Shown: positions 17,296 through 26,111, counted from the stretch's first letter. The stretch: DNA of 64,000 nucleotides from Sphingomonas sp. HMP9 (GCF_013374115.1 NZ_AP022673.1:1888501-1952500); one strand, 5' to 3'. The notes: generated by a model from the sequence alone, not told the origin. Translations and numbers: made by a program.

Positions 17296-17927
17296 GCGGC
17301 GAAGGCAAGGAGCCGCAGGCGATCCGCAAGCTGCAACCCGGCAAGCTGGTCATCGCCAGCCACAACAAGGGCAAGGTCCGCGAGATCGCGGCTTTGCTCG
17401 AAGGGCGCGGGCTCGAGGTCGTCTCGGCGGCCGAACTCGACCTGCCCGAGCCGATCGAGACGGGGACCACCTTCTTCGCCAATGCCGAACTGAAGGCGCG
17501 CTCGGCCGCCGACCTGTCGGGCTATCCTGCGCTCGCGGACGATAGCGGGCTGTGCGTCGATGCGCTGAACGGCGATCCTGGCGTCTACACCGCGGACTGG
17601 GCGGAGACGCCGAACGGTCGCGACTGGATGATGGCGATGCAGAAGGTCGAGGACGCGGTGGTCGCCAAGGGCCCGGACGTCACGCGCGGTGCGCATTTCG
17701 TGAGCGTGCTCGCGCTGGCGTGGCCCGATGGTCATGTCGAATGGTTCGAAGGACGCGCGGAGGGGACGCTCGTCTGGCCACCGCGCGGGAACGTTGGGTT
17801 CGGCTATGATCCGGTGTTCGTGCCGCTCGGCTACGACCAGACCTATGCCGAGCTGCCGCACGAAACCAAGAACGCGATCAGCCACCGCAACGAGGCATTC
17901 AAACTGCTCGAAGCCGCAGTGTTCTAA
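17292..17927 (+). CDS. rdgB: XTP/dITP (non-canonical purine NTP) pyrophosphatase
   Basis: A 211-residue Ham1/RdgB enzyme that removes ITP, dITP and XTP from the nucleotide pool. It shows [10 protein letters not shown] near the N-terminus for phosphate binding, [10 protein letters not shown] for the metal site, and [14 protein letters not shown] near the C-terminus for the base. It overlaps rph by four bases. In related genomes hemW often follows directly; here two minus-strand genes intervene. Confidence 0.96.
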   Translation: MSGEGKEPQAIRKLQPGKLVIASHNKGKVREIAALLEGRGLEVVSAAELDLPEPIETGTTFFANAELKARSAADLSGYPALADDSGLCVDALNGDPGVYTADWAETPNGRDWMMAMQKVEDAVVAKGPDVTRGAHFVSVLALAWPDGHVEWFEGRAEGTLVWPPRGNVGFGYDPVFVPLGYDQTYAELPHETKNAISHRNEAFKLLEAAVF

Positions 17928-17963
17928 TTTGCCGTAGGGGCGGACCTTTCGATCCTCCCCATC

Positions 17964-18047
17964 CCGTCATCCTGACGAAAGTGAGGATCCAGAGCCATCA
18001 AGGGCGACGCCCGTTACTCTGGATCCTCACGTGCATCAGGATGACGG
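17964..18047. repeat. family A inverted-repeat element, copy 5
   Basis: Left arm CGTCATCCTGACGAAAGTGA with a compensating change (TCAC) in the right arm, so pairing is kept. It lies between the convergent rdgB and EAL genes. Confidence 0.85.
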
Positions 18048-18059
18048 AAGGCGATGTGG

Positions 18060-18857
18060 TTAAACAGCGATCGACTGCTTCTGGGGCCACGTGACCGCCG
18101 GCAGCGCCTCGAACGCCGGTTTGGCCAACAGATACCCCTGGATGTAGCGGACGCCGAGCGCACGCAGCGCGTCGAACTCGCCGACCGTCTCGACGCCCTC
18201 CGCGATCACCAAGATTCCCAGCGCGGTACACATCCGCAGCATCCCCTCGACGATGATCCGCCGCGGCGAGCTCGTGTCGATGTCGCGGATCAGTTCCATG
18301 TCGAGCTTGATGATATCCGGCTGGAACCGCGCGAGCAGGTTCAATCCAGCGTGCCCCGCGCCAAAATCGTCGAGCGCGGTGCCGAACCCCATCTTCTGGT
18401 ACGTCGCGATGATGTTCGCGACGTGTGCGGGATCGAGCATCTCTTCATTCTCGGTGAACTCGAAGATCAGCCGGTCGGTCGGCATCCCGACCGCGGCCGC
18501 GGTCTTGAGCGTCAGCTGGATGCAGGCCGCCGGCGAATAGACTGCGTTCGGCAGGAAATTGATCGACAGACGCGCGGCGGTGTCCAGGAGCCCGGCCTTC
18601 ACCGCCGCCTCGATCGCACGCACCCGGCATTGCTGATCGAACGCGTACAGGTTTTCGCCATCGACCCGACCCAGGACGCTGGCCGCCGACTGCCCCTCGG
18701 GACCACGCACCAGCGCCTCGTAGGCAAAGACCGTCTCGGTCTCGACATCGACGATCGGCTGAAACGCCATCGAGAAGGCAAACGACAGGCCGGCACCGTT
18801 ACGGCATCCGACGCAACCACCGGACCGGGAGTCATCTGGTTTGGGTATCGGTATCAT
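18060..18857 (-). CDS. EAL-domain c-di-GMP phosphodiesterase
   Basis: A 265-residue, nearly stand-alone EAL domain. Active-site features look complete: YEALVRGPEG, NFLPNA, FEFTENEE, LDDFGAGHAGLN, IKLDM, IAEGVET and the final QGYLLAKP. It is therefore predicted to hydrolyse c-di-GMP. The N-terminus has a short CVGC motif (residues 15-18) that could bind metal or sense redox state; this is only suggestive. It is placed on the minus strand between rdgB and hemW, with a family A repeat at its 3' end. Confidence 0.9.
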   Translation of the reverse strand: MIPIPKPDDSRSGGCVGCRNGAGLSFAFSMAFQPIVDVETETVFAYEALVRGPEGQSAASVLGRVDGENLYAFDQQCRVRAIEAAVKAGLLDTAARLSINFLPNAVYSPAACIQLTLKTAAAVGMPTDRLIFEFTENEEMLDPAHVANIIATYQKMGFGTALDDFGAGHAGLNLLARFQPDIIKLDMELIRDIDTSSPRRIIVEGMLRMCTALGILVIAEGVETVGEFDALRALGVRYIQGYLLAKPAFEALPAVTWPQKQSIAV

Positions 18858-18924
18858 TAAAGCAGGTTAGCCGATGATCGCTTAAGAAAGTACCACCGAG
18901 GTCTCACTACCGGCCTAACCCAGA

Positions 18925-19482
18925 TCAATAGGCACGCTCGCCGAAGACGTTGCCGGGGGGCGAGTAGCGGCACAACAGATAGTCGTCGGTCTTGTTGCTC
19001 GCCATCGCGCACCCGACCTGCGTCGAGCCGCGCCAGACGATCTGCGTGTAGTGCGCGACGTCCTCGAACTTCCCCGTCCGGCTGAACCCGGGGGTCGGCT
19101 GATTGATGAAATCACGCTTCTCGGCGACCCAGTGCCCCATCATTTCGGTGTACGCATAGGCATAGCGCGTGCCGGTCCACAAATTCTCGCCCTCGCGCGA
19201 CATGCCCTGCGGTTGCGGGGCGTGCGCGAATTTCCGCGTGCGCGCCAGCTCCTCGGCATAGGCACGCGCGGTGGTCGCCAGTGTGTCGCTCCAGGTCAGC
19301 GGCGCCACGCCGACGGCGGCGCGCGCGGCGTTGTGGCCGTCCATCATCGCCGCCTTGAGCAGGCTCGGCCCGCGCGGCGCAGGCGCCATCGTATCGCGAC
19401 GCTCGACGACTCGCTCCGGGCCCTGCGCGCAGCCTGCCATCAAAAGCACCGCGGCGATCGCCAAACCCATCCGTGCCGTCAT
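18925..19482 (-). CDS. CAP-domain (SCP/PR-1 like) lipoprotein
   Basis: A 185-residue lipoprotein with lipobox LMAGC in its signal. The CAP domain shows HNAARAAVGVAPLTW, GENLWTG, HYTQIVWRGSTQVGC and the terminal LLCRYSPPGNVFGE, that is, all four usual CAP motifs. The bacterial role is uncertain; it is probably an envelope-associated binding protein. AAGGAAG precedes the ATG. The start lies only 31 bases from the divergent hemW start. Confidence 0.88.
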   Translation of the reverse strand: MTARMGLAIAAVLLMAGCAQGPERVVERRDTMAPAPRGPSLLKAAMMDGHNAARAAVGVAPLTWSDTLATTARAYAEELARTRKFAHAPQPQGMSREGENLWTGTRYAYAYTEMMGHWVAEKRDFINQPTPGFSRTGKFEDVAHYTQIVWRGSTQVGCAMASNKTDDYLLCRYSPPGNVFGERAY

Positions 19483-19513
19483 TGCGCTTCCTTCGGCCGC
19501 CCCGTGCGACCAT

Positions 19514-20698
19514 ATGCGCGAGATAATGCCCGTCTTCGAAACACCAAGCCCCAGCGCCCATCCAGCGGGCGACCTCGCGCTCTACGTCCATTGGCCGTTC
19601 TGCGTGTCGAAATGCCCGTATTGCGACTTCAACAGTCATGTCCGCGAGGAGGTCGACCAGGCGGCGTGGCGAGAGGCGTTGCTGACCGACCTGGCGCATG
19701 AGGCGCGAGTTCTACCCGGGCGCAAGCTGCAATCGATCTTCTTCGGGGGTGGTACGCCATCGCTGATGCCGCCCTCGACCGTGGCGGCGGTGCTGGATGC
19801 CGCGGAGAAGGCGTGGGGATTCGCCGAAGGTATCGAGATCACGCTGGAGGCGAATCCGTCCTCGGTCGAAGCGGCACGGTTCGCCGATCTGGCGCGCGCC
19901 GGCGTGAACCGGGTGTCGCTGGGGCTGCAATCGCTGGACGATCAAGCGCTGAAGTTCCTGGGGCGCGCGCATGACGTGAACGAGGGGCAAGCCGCGCTCG
20001 CCACCGCGCAAAGCGTCTTTCCGCGCGTGAGTTTCGACCTGATCTATGCGCTCCCCGGCCAGCGGCTCGACGATTGGCGGGCGGAACTGGCGCGCGCGCT
20101 GAGCCTGGGGACGGAACATCTCTCGCTGTACCAGCTCACGATCGAGGCTGGCACGCGGTTCGCGACCGAGGCTCTGGCAGGGCGGATCGTGATCCCGGAT
20201 GGCGACTCGGCGGCCGACCTGTTCGAGGCGACGCGCGCCGATACCGCCGCGGCCGGATTGCCCGCGTACGAGACGTCGAACCATGCGCGGCCGGGGTCGG
20301 AGAGCCGTCACAACCTCGCCTATTGGCGCTACCAGGATTATGCCGGGATCGGTCCGGGCGCGCACGGCCGTCGCGGCGGGCTGGCGACGGTGCGCCGGAA
20401 GAAGCCGGAGAACTGGCTCGCGGCGATCGAGCGCAACGGCCACGGGATGGAAGTGGAGGATCCGCTGACACCCTCGACCCGCGCTACCGAGGCTTTGCTG
20501 ATGGGGTTGCGGCTCACGGAAGGGGTGGATCTGGACCGGATCACGGCGCTGAACGCAGGGGTCGTGCCGGTCGATCTGGCGGCGGTGGCCCGGCTGGAGT
20601 CACTCGGGCTGATCGTGCACGCGCCGGGCCGGTTACGCGTTACCGAGGCGGGCGCACTGCTCCTCGACGCGATCCTGCCGGAGATCGTCACCGCGTAA
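19514..20698 (+). CDS. hemW: heme chaperone HemW (radical SAM)
   Basis: A 394-residue HemN-like radical SAM protein. The iron-sulfur motif CVSKCPYC (CxxxCxxC) and FFGGGTPSLM lie in the first third, with the HemW C-terminal domain behind. It lacks the N-terminal extension of true coproporphyrinogen oxidase HemN, so heme transfer rather than heme synthesis is likely. Start ATG 19514 or ATG 19526 are both possible; neither has a strong ribosome site. It completes the rph-rdgB-hemW set. Confidence 0.88.
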   Translation: MREIMPVFETPSPSAHPAGDLALYVHWPFCVSKCPYCDFNSHVREEVDQAAWREALLTDLAHEARVLPGRKLQSIFFGGGTPSLMPPSTVAAVLDAAEKAWGFAEGIEITLEANPSSVEAARFADLARAGVNRVSLGLQSLDDQALKFLGRAHDVNEGQAALATAQSVFPRVSFDLIYALPGQRLDDWRAELARALSLGTEHLSLYQLTIEAGTRFATEALAGRIVIPDGDSAADLFEATRADTAAAGLPAYETSNHARPGSESRHNLAYWRYQDYAGIGPGAHGRRGGLATVRRKKPENWLAAIERNGHGMEVEDPLTPSTRATEALLMGLRLTEGVDLDRITALNAGVVPVDLAAVARLESLGLIVHAPGRLRVTEAGALLLDAILPEIVTA

Positions 20699-20822
20699 GC
20701 CACGAACCAAGCGCGCCAGCCCGCCAAGGCGGGAACTGGTACGGGCTAACCGTGCGGTGGGTTCGCAACCGACTGAGTATAGGGGGCCCCGCCTCCGCGG
20801 GGACGACCAATTCGCGAAGGAT

Positions 20823-22025
20823 CTACTTCCCGAAGCCTGCCGGCGCGGGCGAGACGACCGTCGTCGTGCCGCTACGGAGTTCCTTCACCTCCAGCGCGCG
20901 CTCGGCGACATTGTCCTTGCCGAACCGGAACGCCCCGTCGATGCCGGCAAAGCCGTCGCCATCGCGCAGGCGATTGACGGGGAACGGCGTGCCGGGCTTC
21001 CAGTCGCGCGCGATGCGGACCGTCAGCAGAACCGAGTCATAGCCGAGGCTAGACAGGCGGTACGGCCCTGCCCCGAACCGCGCGCGGTATTTAGCGGCGT
21101 ATTGGCGGTACAGCGTGTCCGAGACGCTCGCATACCATGCGCCCGACAGCGCGGGCTTGGCGGCGATCGCGGTGTCGGAGTTCCAGAGTTCAGTACCCAG
21201 GATCCGCGTCGAGGCGCCGCTGCCGCGCTTGACCATCGCCGCTGCCGAGGCTGCGGTGGCGCCGCCATCGGCGATCAGGACCGCGTCATAGGGGGCCTTC
21301 GCTGCCAGCCGCGTGACCGCTCCCGCGACGCCGCCAGGACTGCGCGCATAGGTCTGGAGCGAGACGACCTGGCCGCCCGCGCCTTCGACTGCGCGGAGGA
21401 ACGCGGTCGAGGCGCGTTCGCCGTACAAGCCATTGGGGACGAGGCCGGCGAAGTTGCTCACGCCCCGCTCCTTGGCGAAATCGACGACGCGCGCGACCGA
21501 CTGGGTCGGGACATAGCCCATCAGATAGGTACCGTTGCCCGCGACGCCGAGATCGTTGGAGAAGCTCAGCACCGGGATGTTCGCGGCGCGCGCGATCGGC
21601 GCGACCGCGCGGACGTCGTCGGCGAGCAGCGGCCCGAGGATCAGTTGCGCGCCCTCGGCGATCGCGCGCTGCGCGGCGGCGGCAGCACCGGTCGCGGTGT
21701 CGTAGTTTGTGATCCGGACGCGCTGGTTCTGCGTATCGAGCAACGCGAGCATCGTCGCGTTGGCGATCGAGGTGCCGACGCCGGCGTTGCTGCCCGACAG
21801 CGGCACGAGCAGCGCGACGCGGTTGCGCTCGGCATCGCGCGGGATGCCCGTCTCGACGTCGACGCTGGGGCGATTTACCGGCCGCGTCGTCGGACGCTGC
21901 TGCGACGGCTCGACCGGACCGCGCGGGACGATCGTCTGGCACGCTCCGAGCAGCATCGCCGCGGCAAGCGCCGTCCATCGTCCGAATCGGCGTGCCGATT
22001 GCCCTATCGTCGTCGCGTCTGCCAT
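20823..22025 (-). CDS. penicillin-binding protein activator (LpoA-like lipoprotein)
   Basis: A 400-residue periplasmic-binding-protein-fold lipoprotein. The signal ends in LLGACQ, followed by a Pro/Arg/Thr linker and a two-lobed type I binding domain (VALLVPLSGSNAGVGTSIAN at its start). It corresponds to the C-terminal half of E. coli LpoA, which activates PBP1A. It diverges from rsmI, as lpoA does in E. coli. Start ATG 22025 has a GGGGA site; ATG 22037 would lie inside rsmI. A family C-like degenerate repeat lies behind its stop. Confidence 0.85.
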   Translation of the reverse strand: MADATTIGQSARRFGRWTALAAAMLLGACQTIVPRGPVEPSQQRPTTRPVNRPSVDVETGIPRDAERNRVALLVPLSGSNAGVGTSIANATMLALLDTQNQRVRITNYDTATGAAAAAQRAIAEGAQLILGPLLADDVRAVAPIARAANIPVLSFSNDLGVAGNGTYLMGYVPTQSVARVVDFAKERGVSNFAGLVPNGLYGERASTAFLRAVEGAGGQVVSLQTYARSPGGVAGAVTRLAAKAPYDAVLIADGGATAASAAAMVKRGSGASTRILGTELWNSDTAIAAKPALSGAWYASVSDTLYRQYAAKYRARFGAGPYRLSSLGYDSVLLTVRIARDWKPGTPFPVNRLRDGDGFAGIDGAFRFGKDNVAERALEVKELRSGTTTVVSPAPAGFGK

Positions 22026-22881
22026 GACCGTCCCCATGAACCCTGAACCTCTTCTCGATCCCGGCCTCTACATCGTCGCGACCCCGATCGGCAATCTTGG
22101 CGATCTGTCGCCGCGCGCCGCCGACATCCTTGCCCGCGCCGACGTGATCGCGGTCGAGGACAGCCGCGTCACCGCCGGGCTGCTCCGCCACATCGGTACG
22201 AAGACGCCGATGGTGCCGTATCACGATCACAGCGCGGAAGGGGTCAGGCCGGCGTTGATCGCGCGGATGGCGACGCAGGCGGTGGCTCTGGTATCGGATG
22301 CGGGGACGCCGCTGATCTCCGATCCCGGGTTCAAGCTGGTGCGCGACGCGCGCGCCGCGGGCCATCTGGTGGTGACGATTCCAGGACCCTGTGCCGCGGT
22401 TGCCGCGCTGACGCTGGCGGGCTTGCCGACCGACCGCTTCCTGTTCGTCGGTTTCCTGCCGTCTAAGATGCACGCGCGTGCCGAGGCGATCGCTGAGGTG
22501 GCGGCGATCCGCGCGACTTTGGTGATGTACGAATCGGGGCCGCGGCTCGGCGCGTGCCTCGCCGCGCTGGCCGAGGGCCTCGGCGACCGCGAGGCGGCGG
22601 TGACGCGCGAGATCAGCAAGAAGTTCGAGGAGGCGGTGACGGGGACGCTCTCGACGCTCGCCGCGCGCTATGCCGATGCGCCGCCGCGCGGGGAGATCGT
22701 GATCGTGGTCGCGCCGCCGGGCGAGGCTCCGCCGGCGAGTGCGGAGGACGGCAATGCCGCGCTGGTCGAGGCGCTGACGCGGCTGTCGACCGGCCAGGCG
22801 GCGAGCGAGGTGGCCAAGGCGCTCGGGCTCGATCGCAAGACGCTCTACGCACGGGCGCTCGAACTGAAGGCAAAGGGGTGA
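22024..22881 (+). CDS. rsmI: 16S rRNA (cytidine(1402)-2'-O)-methyltransferase
   Basis: A tetrapyrrole-methylase-fold enzyme of 285 residues that methylates C1402 in the 30S decoding centre. Visible motifs: GLYIVATPIGNLGDLSPRA, EDSRVTAGLL, SDAGTPLISDPG and IPGPCAAVAAL, plus a C-terminal helical part. The start is either ATG 22024 or ATG 22036; neither has an obvious ribosome site. It shares its start region with the divergent PBP activator gene and overlaps yraN by four bases (GTGA). Confidence 0.93.
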   Translation: MTVPMNPEPLLDPGLYIVATPIGNLGDLSPRAADILARADVIAVEDSRVTAGLLRHIGTKTPMVPYHDHSAEGVRPALIARMATQAVALVSDAGTPLISDPGFKLVRDARAAGHLVVTIPGPCAAVAALTLAGLPTDRFLFVGFLPSKMHARAEAIAEVAAIRATLVMYESGPRLGACLAALAEGLGDREAAVTREISKKFEEAVTGTLSTLAARYADAPPRGEIVIVVAPPGEAPPASAEDGNAALVEALTRLSTGQAASEVAKALGLDRKTLYARALELKAKG

Positions 22882-23276
22882 TCCTCCCCTCCCCGCGCCC
22901 CTCGCGCAGGCGTACGGCCAGCACCGCCGATCGACAGGTCGCGGAGGCTGTGGGGCGGCGCGGGGAGCGGCTTGCGGGCTGGTGGCTGCGGCTGAAGGGC
23001 TGGAGCATTCTCGACCGCCGCGTGCGGACACCCGCGGGGGAGGTCGACATCGTTGCGCGCAAGGGCACGCTGGTCGCGTTCGTCGAGGTGAAGACGCGTG
23101 CGACCGCGGCCGAACTCGACTTCGCGATCGACGAGCGACGGCTTGCGCGGGTGGCGGCGGCGGCGGAGTATCTGATGCCGCGCTATGCCGGACCCGGCGA
23201 CGATATCCGGGTCGACGTGATCCTGCTCGCGCCGGGCACGCGCCCGCGGCATATCGAGAATGCGTGGATTGGATAG
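22878..23276 (+). CDS. yraN: YraN-family (UPF0102) nuclease-fold protein
   Basis: A 132-residue protein starting at GTG 22878 inside the end of rsmI. The restriction-nuclease-like core is clear: EAVGRRGERLAGWWLRLKGW, GEVDIVARKG and FVEVKTRATA, giving the PD-(D/E)xK pattern (Asp, Glu, Lys). The precise role is unsettled; a structure-selective or DNA-repair nuclease has been proposed for the family. Its place behind rsmI is conserved in many proteobacteria. Confidence 0.88.
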   Translation: MILPSPRPSRRRTASTADRQVAEAVGRRGERLAGWWLRLKGWSILDRRVRTPAGEVDIVARKGTLVAFVEVKTRATAAELDFAIDERRLARVAAAAEYLMPRYAGPGDDIRVDVILLAPGTRPRHIENAWIG

Positions 23277-23304
23277 GGCACCTCTCCCGGCGGCACACTT
23301 TCCT

Positions 23305-23389
23305 CCGTCATCCTGACGAAAGTCAGGATCCAGGGTAACTCTGCGCATCCCTGTTTGGCTCTGGATCCTGACTTTCGTCAGGATGACGG
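23305..23389. repeat. family A inverted-repeat element, copy 6
   Basis: An intact copy with perfectly mirrored outer arms (CCGTCATCCTGACGAAAGTC and complement) and a variable centre. It lies between yraN and gshB. The following 80 bases hold short direct repeats of GCGTGGATGACCT. Confidence 0.9.
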
Positions 23390-23501
23390 AGAGTGGGTGA
23401 CGGGGCGTGGATGACCTGGCGTGGATGACCTCGCGTGCGTGATCGGGTGACTTCGCGCCTCTGCGTGCCTACATGCGCTCGACCGAACAGAAGGAAGACG
23501 C

Positions 23502-24455
23502 ATGAGCCTCACCGTCGCCGTCCAGATGGACCCGCTCGACAGCATCAACATCGCCGGCGATTCGACGTTCGCGCTGATGCTCTCCGCGCAGGACCGGGGG
23601 CACAGGCTCTTCCATTATGCCGCCGAGGACCTGAACTACCGCGATGGCCGCGTCTGGGCGAAGGCGCATCCGGTCACCGTGCAGCGCGTCGTCGGCGATC
23701 ATTTCTCGGTCGGTGACCCCGTGAACCTCGACCTCGGCGACGAGGCCGATGTGGTGCTCATGCGCCAGGACCCCCCGTTCGATCTCGGCTACATCACCGC
23801 GACGCATCTGCTCGAACGGATCGCCGACAAGACCTTGGTGGTGAACGATCCGGCACAGGTTCGGAACGCGCCGGAAAAGGTGTTCGTGCTGGATTATCCA
23901 CAGTTCATGCCGCCGACCTTGGTCACGCGCAGCCTCGACGAGGCGCGGAAATTTCTCGCCGAGCATGGTGCGATCGTCATCAAGCCGCTGCACGGCAATG
24001 GCGGCAAGGCGATCTTCAAGGTCGAGTCGGACGGCGCGAACCTCTCGGCGCTGATGGAGGTCTTCAACATGACGTGGCGCGAGCCGCACATGGTGCAGGC
24101 GTTCCTTCCCGACGTCGCCAAGGGCGACAAGCGCATCGTCCTGATCGACGGCGAGGTCGCGGGCGCGATCAACCGGCTGCCGGGCGAAGGCGAGATCCGC
24201 TCGAACCTCGCGGTCGGCGGTTCGGCGGAGAAGGCCGAGCTGACCGACAAGGAGCGAGAGATCTGCGCGGTGCTCGGGCCTGAGCTTAAGAAGCGCGGGC
24301 TGTTGTTCGTCGGGATCGACGTGATCGGGGGCACGTGGCTGACCGAGATCAACGTGACGTCGCCGACCGGGATCGTCGCGATCGAGACGTTCGACGGGTT
24401 GGACGTGGCGGGCATGATCTGGGACGCGATCGAGGCGAAGGTCGCCGCGCGGTAA
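23502..24455 (+). CDS. gshB: glutathione synthetase
   Basis: A 317-residue ATP-grasp enzyme (E. coli GshB has 316) that joins glycine to gamma-glutamylcysteine. It shows the N-terminal MDPLDSINIAGDSTFALML, the RQDPPFDLGYI substrate strand, IVIKPLHGNGGKAIF in the ATP site and EINVTSPTG near the C-terminus. An AAGGAAG ribosome site is well placed. The order PBP activator/rsmI/yraN/gshB is common in alphaproteobacteria. Confidence 0.97.
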   Translation: MSLTVAVQMDPLDSINIAGDSTFALMLSAQDRGHRLFHYAAEDLNYRDGRVWAKAHPVTVQRVVGDHFSVGDPVNLDLGDEADVVLMRQDPPFDLGYITATHLLERIADKTLVVNDPAQVRNAPEKVFVLDYPQFMPPTLVTRSLDEARKFLAEHGAIVIKPLHGNGGKAIFKVESDGANLSALMEVFNMTWREPHMVQAFLPDVAKGDKRIVLIDGEVAGAINRLPGEGEIRSNLAVGGSAEKAELTDKEREICAVLGPELKKRGLLFVGIDVIGGTWLTEINVTSPTGIVAIETFDGLDVAGMIWDAIEAKVAAR

Positions 24456-24465
24456 TCATCGGACA

Positions 24466-24569
24466 CCACCCCGGCGAAGGCCGGGGCCCAAATGGAAAGG
24501 TCGTGGTAACGGAGCGCCGTCCTTTGCCATGACCGTCCCCCAATTGGGCCCCGGCCTTCGCCGGGGTGG
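24466..24569. repeat. family B inverted-repeat element, copy 1
   Basis: Arms CCACCCCGGCGAAGGCCGGG and its mirror, extended by GCCCAA and TTGGGC, surround a linker of about 45 bases. It occupies the gshB-dedA spacer. Confidence 0.88.
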
Positions 24570-24617
24570 CAGGAGATGGACGGAACCCATCCGCCGTCCC
24601 GGCAGTATCTGATACCC

Positions 24618-25217
24618 ATGACCGAATTCATCCTCGATCTCATCGCCTGGGGCGGATATTTCGGCATCTTCCTGCTGATGGCGCTCGAGAATATTGTCCC
24701 GCCCGTGCCGTCCGAAGTCATCATGGGGCTGGGCGGCATGGCGGTCGCGCGCGGCGACATGACCGTCTTGCCGCTGATCGCGTGGGGCACTGCGGGCTCG
24801 GTCGTCGGCAATTACTTCTGGTATTATATCGGCCGCAACATTGGCTACGAGCGCTTCCGCCCGTTCATCGAGCGCAACGGCCGCTGGCTGACGATGGAAT
24901 GGTCGGACGTCGAGAAGATCCACCGCTTCTTCATGAAGCGCGGCGGCTGGGTGATCTTTGTGTTCCGGTTCATGCCGACCTTCCGCACCGTCATCTCGCT
25001 GCCCGCGGGGATGACCCGCATGCCGATCTGGCAGTTCGTGATCTGGACCGCGGCGGGCAGTGCGATCTGGAACACCGTGCTGACCTATGCGGGTATCCTG
25101 CTGGGCTCGCATTTCGAGGAGTTGGATCGGTATGTCGGGCCGGTCGCCATCGCGACCTTCGTCGTCATCATCATCGGCTATGGCTGGCGCGTGATGACCT
25201 GGAAAGCGAAGGGCTGA
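24618..25217 (+). CDS. DedA-family membrane protein
   Basis: A 199-residue inner-membrane protein of the DedA/VTT family. Features: an N-terminal helix pair with LENIVPPVPSEVIM, a re-entrant GTAGSVVGNYFWYYIGR segment and the FVFRFMPTFRTVISLPAGM motif, then two C-terminal helices. DedA proteins act in membrane lipid recycling such as undecaprenyl-phosphate or phospholipid flipping, and in proton-gradient maintenance; the substrate here is unknown. Start ATG 24618 fits the family start. Its stop codon directly abuts the stop of the convergent xerC gene. Confidence 0.9.
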   Translation: MTEFILDLIAWGGYFGIFLLMALENIVPPVPSEVIMGLGGMAVARGDMTVLPLIAWGTAGSVVGNYFWYYIGRNIGYERFRPFIERNGRWLTMEWSDVEKIHRFFMKRGGWVIFVFRFMPTFRTVISLPAGMTRMPIWQFVIWTAAGSAIWNTVLTYAGILLGSHFEELDRYVGPVAIATFVVIIIGYGWRVMTWKAKG

Positions 25218-26111
25218 CTAGGCCCTGGGATGGGCGTTGCGGTACACGTCCATGAGATGCGCGGCATCGACCTGCGTGTAGACTTGGGTCGAACTGAGGC
25301 TCGCATGCCCCAGCAACTCCTGCAGCGCGCGCAGATCCGCTCCCCGGCCTAGCAGATGAGTTGTGAAACTATGCCGCAACGCGTGCGGCGTCGTACGCTC
25401 CCCCAATCCCAACCGCTTGCGCGCGACACGCACCGCACGCCGGATCATCACCGGTGACAGCGGTCCACCCTTGGCGCCACGAAACAGCGGCGCGTCGCGT
25501 TCGATCGGCCATGGCGACTGCGCGACATAGGCCTCGATCGCCGCGCGGACTTGCGGCAACAGCGGCACGACACGGGTCTTGGTCCGCTTGCCGAGTACGC
25601 GAACCGTCTCGCCCAGCGGGAGGATCGACCCCGGCAACGTCAACGCCTCGCCGATACGCAGCCCTGCCCCGTACAGCAGCATCAGCACCGCCCAGTCGCG
25701 CGCGCCGATCCACGGCTCGGTGGCGTCGTCGGCGACCTCCTCTGCCAGCGCCACCGCTTCGGCGGGCGAGATCGGCCGGGGCACGCCGCGCTTGACGCGT
25801 GGCCCGCGCAATCGCGGCTGCTCGGCGGCGTCATTGGCCCAGACAAGGAACCCACGCACCGCAGACAATTCGCGCGCCGCCGACGCGTTGCCGAGCCCGC
25901 CGCCCCGGCGCTGCGCCAGATACCCGCGCAGGTCGGCGGCAGTGACCCGCGCCAGTGCGGCGCGGTCGACTCGCTCGCCCCAATGATCACTGAGGAACGC
26001 GGTCAGCCGCTCGGCGGCGGCGCGATAGGCGCGAACCGTGTGGACCGAACGCCGCCGGTCACGCTCGAGGTGCTCGGCCCAGAGCATGGACGGGGGCAGT
26101 TTTTCGCTCAT
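25218..26111 (-). CDS. xerC: tyrosine recombinase XerC
   Basis: A 297-residue site-specific recombinase. The catalytic residues are Arg152 (GAGLRIGEAL), Lys175 (LGKRTK), His243-Arg246 (HALRHSF), His269 (LGHASLSST) and Tyr278 (QVYTQV). The N-terminal core-binding domain spans residues 5-100. The length is that of housekeeping XerC/XerD, which resolve chromosome dimers at dif, rather than of an integrase from a mobile element. XerC is favoured over XerD but cannot be proved from one sequence. Start ATG 26111 is used; the frame extends seven codons upstream. Confidence 0.85.
   Translation of the reverse strand: MSEKLPPSMLWAEHLERDRRRSVHTVRAYRAAAERLTAFLSDHWGERVDRAALARVTAADLRGYLAQRRGGGLGNASAARELSAVRGFLVWANDAAEQPRLRGPRVKRGVPRPISPAEAVALAEEVADDATEPWIGARDWAVLMLLYGAGLRIGEALTLPGSILPLGETVRVLGKRTKTRVVPLLPQVRAAIEAYVAQSPWPIERDAPLFRGAKGGPLSPVMIRRAVRVARKRLGLGERTTPHALRHSFTTHLLGRGADLRALQELLGHASLSSTQVYTQVDAAHLMDVYRNAHPRA

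Noticed and set aside
20699..20822. A sixth family C element behind hemW
   Set aside because: Pieces such as GGCCCCGCCTCCGCGGGG are present, but the left arm is too degraded to define boundaries.
21286..23298. A 670-codon minus-strand frame across rsmI and yraN
   Set aside because: It overlaps two well-supported plus-strand genes and the PBP activator in another frame; the translation is low-complexity.
25218..26111. Mobile-element integrase marking an island
   Set aside because: The length, intact Xer residues and the absence of a tRNA or direct repeats nearby fit housekeeping XerC better.
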